A DNA stretch of 7,323 nucleotides from Alphaproteobacteria bacterium (lineage in GTDB: Bacteria > Pseudomonadota > Alphaproteobacteria > Kiloniellales > JAKSDN01). Where the stretch lies: assembly GCA_030598385.1 (NCBI GenBank), contig JAUVQB010000065.1, positions 1 through 7,323 on the forward strand, read 5' to 3'. Below the pieces are notes generated by a model. It did no database searches, was not told the DNA's origin, and saw only the letters and a list, made by a program, of their open reading frames with translations. Below are positions 6,764 to 7,323 of the stretch, in pieces; the stretch's first letter is position 1, and every line of letters starts with the position of its first letter. The position numbers were made by a program, and so were the translations under genes.

Positions 6764-7323
6764 CTATTGCGTTCCTTGAGTCTGCCGGCGCTGCAGCTTG
6801 CGCCATTTCGCCACGTTTCGGTTGTGCTCGTCCAATGTCTCGGCAAAGGCATGGCCGCCGCTGCCGTCCGCGACGAAAAAGAGGTAGCCCGTGCTTGCGG
6901 GGTTGAACACGGCCTGCAGGGCCGCACGGCCGGCGTTGGCAATGGGCCCCGGCGGCAAGCCATCGATCAGGTAAGTGTTGTAAGCGCTGGGCGTGTTCAA
7001 GTCCTTGCGCGTCAAGGTGCGTCCAAGTGGGCCCTGCCCCTGGGTCAGCCCGTAGACGACGGTCGGATCCGACTGCAGGCGCATGCCGCGCCTCAGTCGG
7101 TTGACGAACACCGAAGCGACCAGGGACCGCTCGCTGCCGACAGCGGTTTCCTTTTCGACGATGGAGGCTAGAACCAGCGCCTCCTCGGGGTTGGCAAGAG
7201 GCAAATCCGGATCGCGAGCGGCCCAGAGTTCGCTGAGCAGCTCCTGCTGCGCCGTCGCCATGCGTTGGATCAACGCGCCGCGCTCGTCTTCCCGGGAAAA
7301 GTAGTAGGTTTCTGGCAGCAGGC
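6764..7323 (-). CDS. mltG: MltG, endolytic murein transglycosylase, C-terminal part (5' end outside window)
   Basis: MltG (YceG-like) is an inner-membrane-anchored lytic transglycosylase that cleaves nascent glycan strands and is thought to terminate peptidoglycan polymerisation. The frame is open from 7321 to the TAG at 6764-6766, giving 185 C-terminal residues. The visible segment begins LLPETYYFSRED, the conserved block before the catalytic region. LASIVEKET follows at 51-59; its first Glu (E56 here) matches catalytic Glu218 of E. coli MltG. Further signatures are FVNRLRRGMRLQSDPTVVYG, SAYNTYLIDGLPPGPIANAG, and AVFNPASTGYLFFVADGSGGHAF. The last residues, RKLQRRQTQGTQ, are a basic tail. The N-terminal transmembrane helix and LysM-like domain lie beyond the right edge. 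It reads into the lipoprotein gene 28 bp downstream, suggesting an operon. Confidence 0.95.
   Translation of the reverse strand, partial: LLPETYYFSREDERGALIQRMATAQQELLSELWAARDPDLPLANPEEALVLASIVEKETAVGSERSLVASVFVNRLRRGMRLQSDPTVVYGLTQGQGPLGRTLTRKDLNTPSAYNTYLIDGLPPGPIANAGRAALQAVFNPASTGYLFFVADGSGGHAFAETLDEHNRNVAKWRKLQRRQTQGTQ

Noticed and set aside
6736..6963. N-terminal extension of the lipoprotein frame to 6963
   Set aside because: It would overlap mltG by about 200 bp and place 76 unrelated residues before a clear signal peptide; ATG 6735 has its own ribosome-binding site.
7271..7273. TTG as a start for mltG inside the window
   Set aside because: The frame continues upstream with LLPETYYFSRED, a conserved MltG block, so the gene simply runs off the right edge.

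Overview
This is a GC-rich housekeeping stretch of a chromosome, most likely from an alphaproteobacterium. The evidence is the lptD-surA-pdxA-rsmA order facing gmk, yicC and mltG, together with the alphaproteobacterial look of LptD, SurA and PdxA. A Rhodospirillales-type member is plausible, but sequence reading alone cannot fix the rank. There are no mobile elements, CRISPR arrays, tRNAs or rRNAs, and almost every base is coding.

Plus strand, 1-3931: the 3' end of lptD (outer-membrane LPS translocon), then surA (periplasmic chaperone/prolyl isomerase), pdxA (pyridoxal phosphate synthesis) and rsmA/ksgA (16S rRNA dimethyladenosine methyltransferase). The genes are tightly packed: surA and pdxA overlap by 4 bp, and about 3 bp separate pdxA from rsmA. 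LptD and SurA are functionally linked because SurA helps deliver and fold beta-barrel proteins. A candidate sigma70-type promoter lies between lptD and the favoured surA start.

Minus strand, read right to left from 7323 to 3947: the 3' end of mltG (endolytic murein transglycosylase), a lipoprotein with a PDZ domain and an M48-like peptidase domain, yicC/yloC (endoribonuclease family), a possible 22-codon small ORF, and gmk (guanylate kinase). Spacings of 28, 20 and 13 bp and a 4-bp overlap suggest one transcription unit. The two units converge at rsmA/gmk with only 15 bp between stop codons and no recognisable intrinsic terminator.

I see no wholly new system. The two observations most worth a second look are the M48-like lipoprotein, whose zinc motif reads HVLGH instead of HExxH and so lacks the catalytic glutamate while keeping the metal ligands, and the small ORF that appears translationally coupled to gmk.
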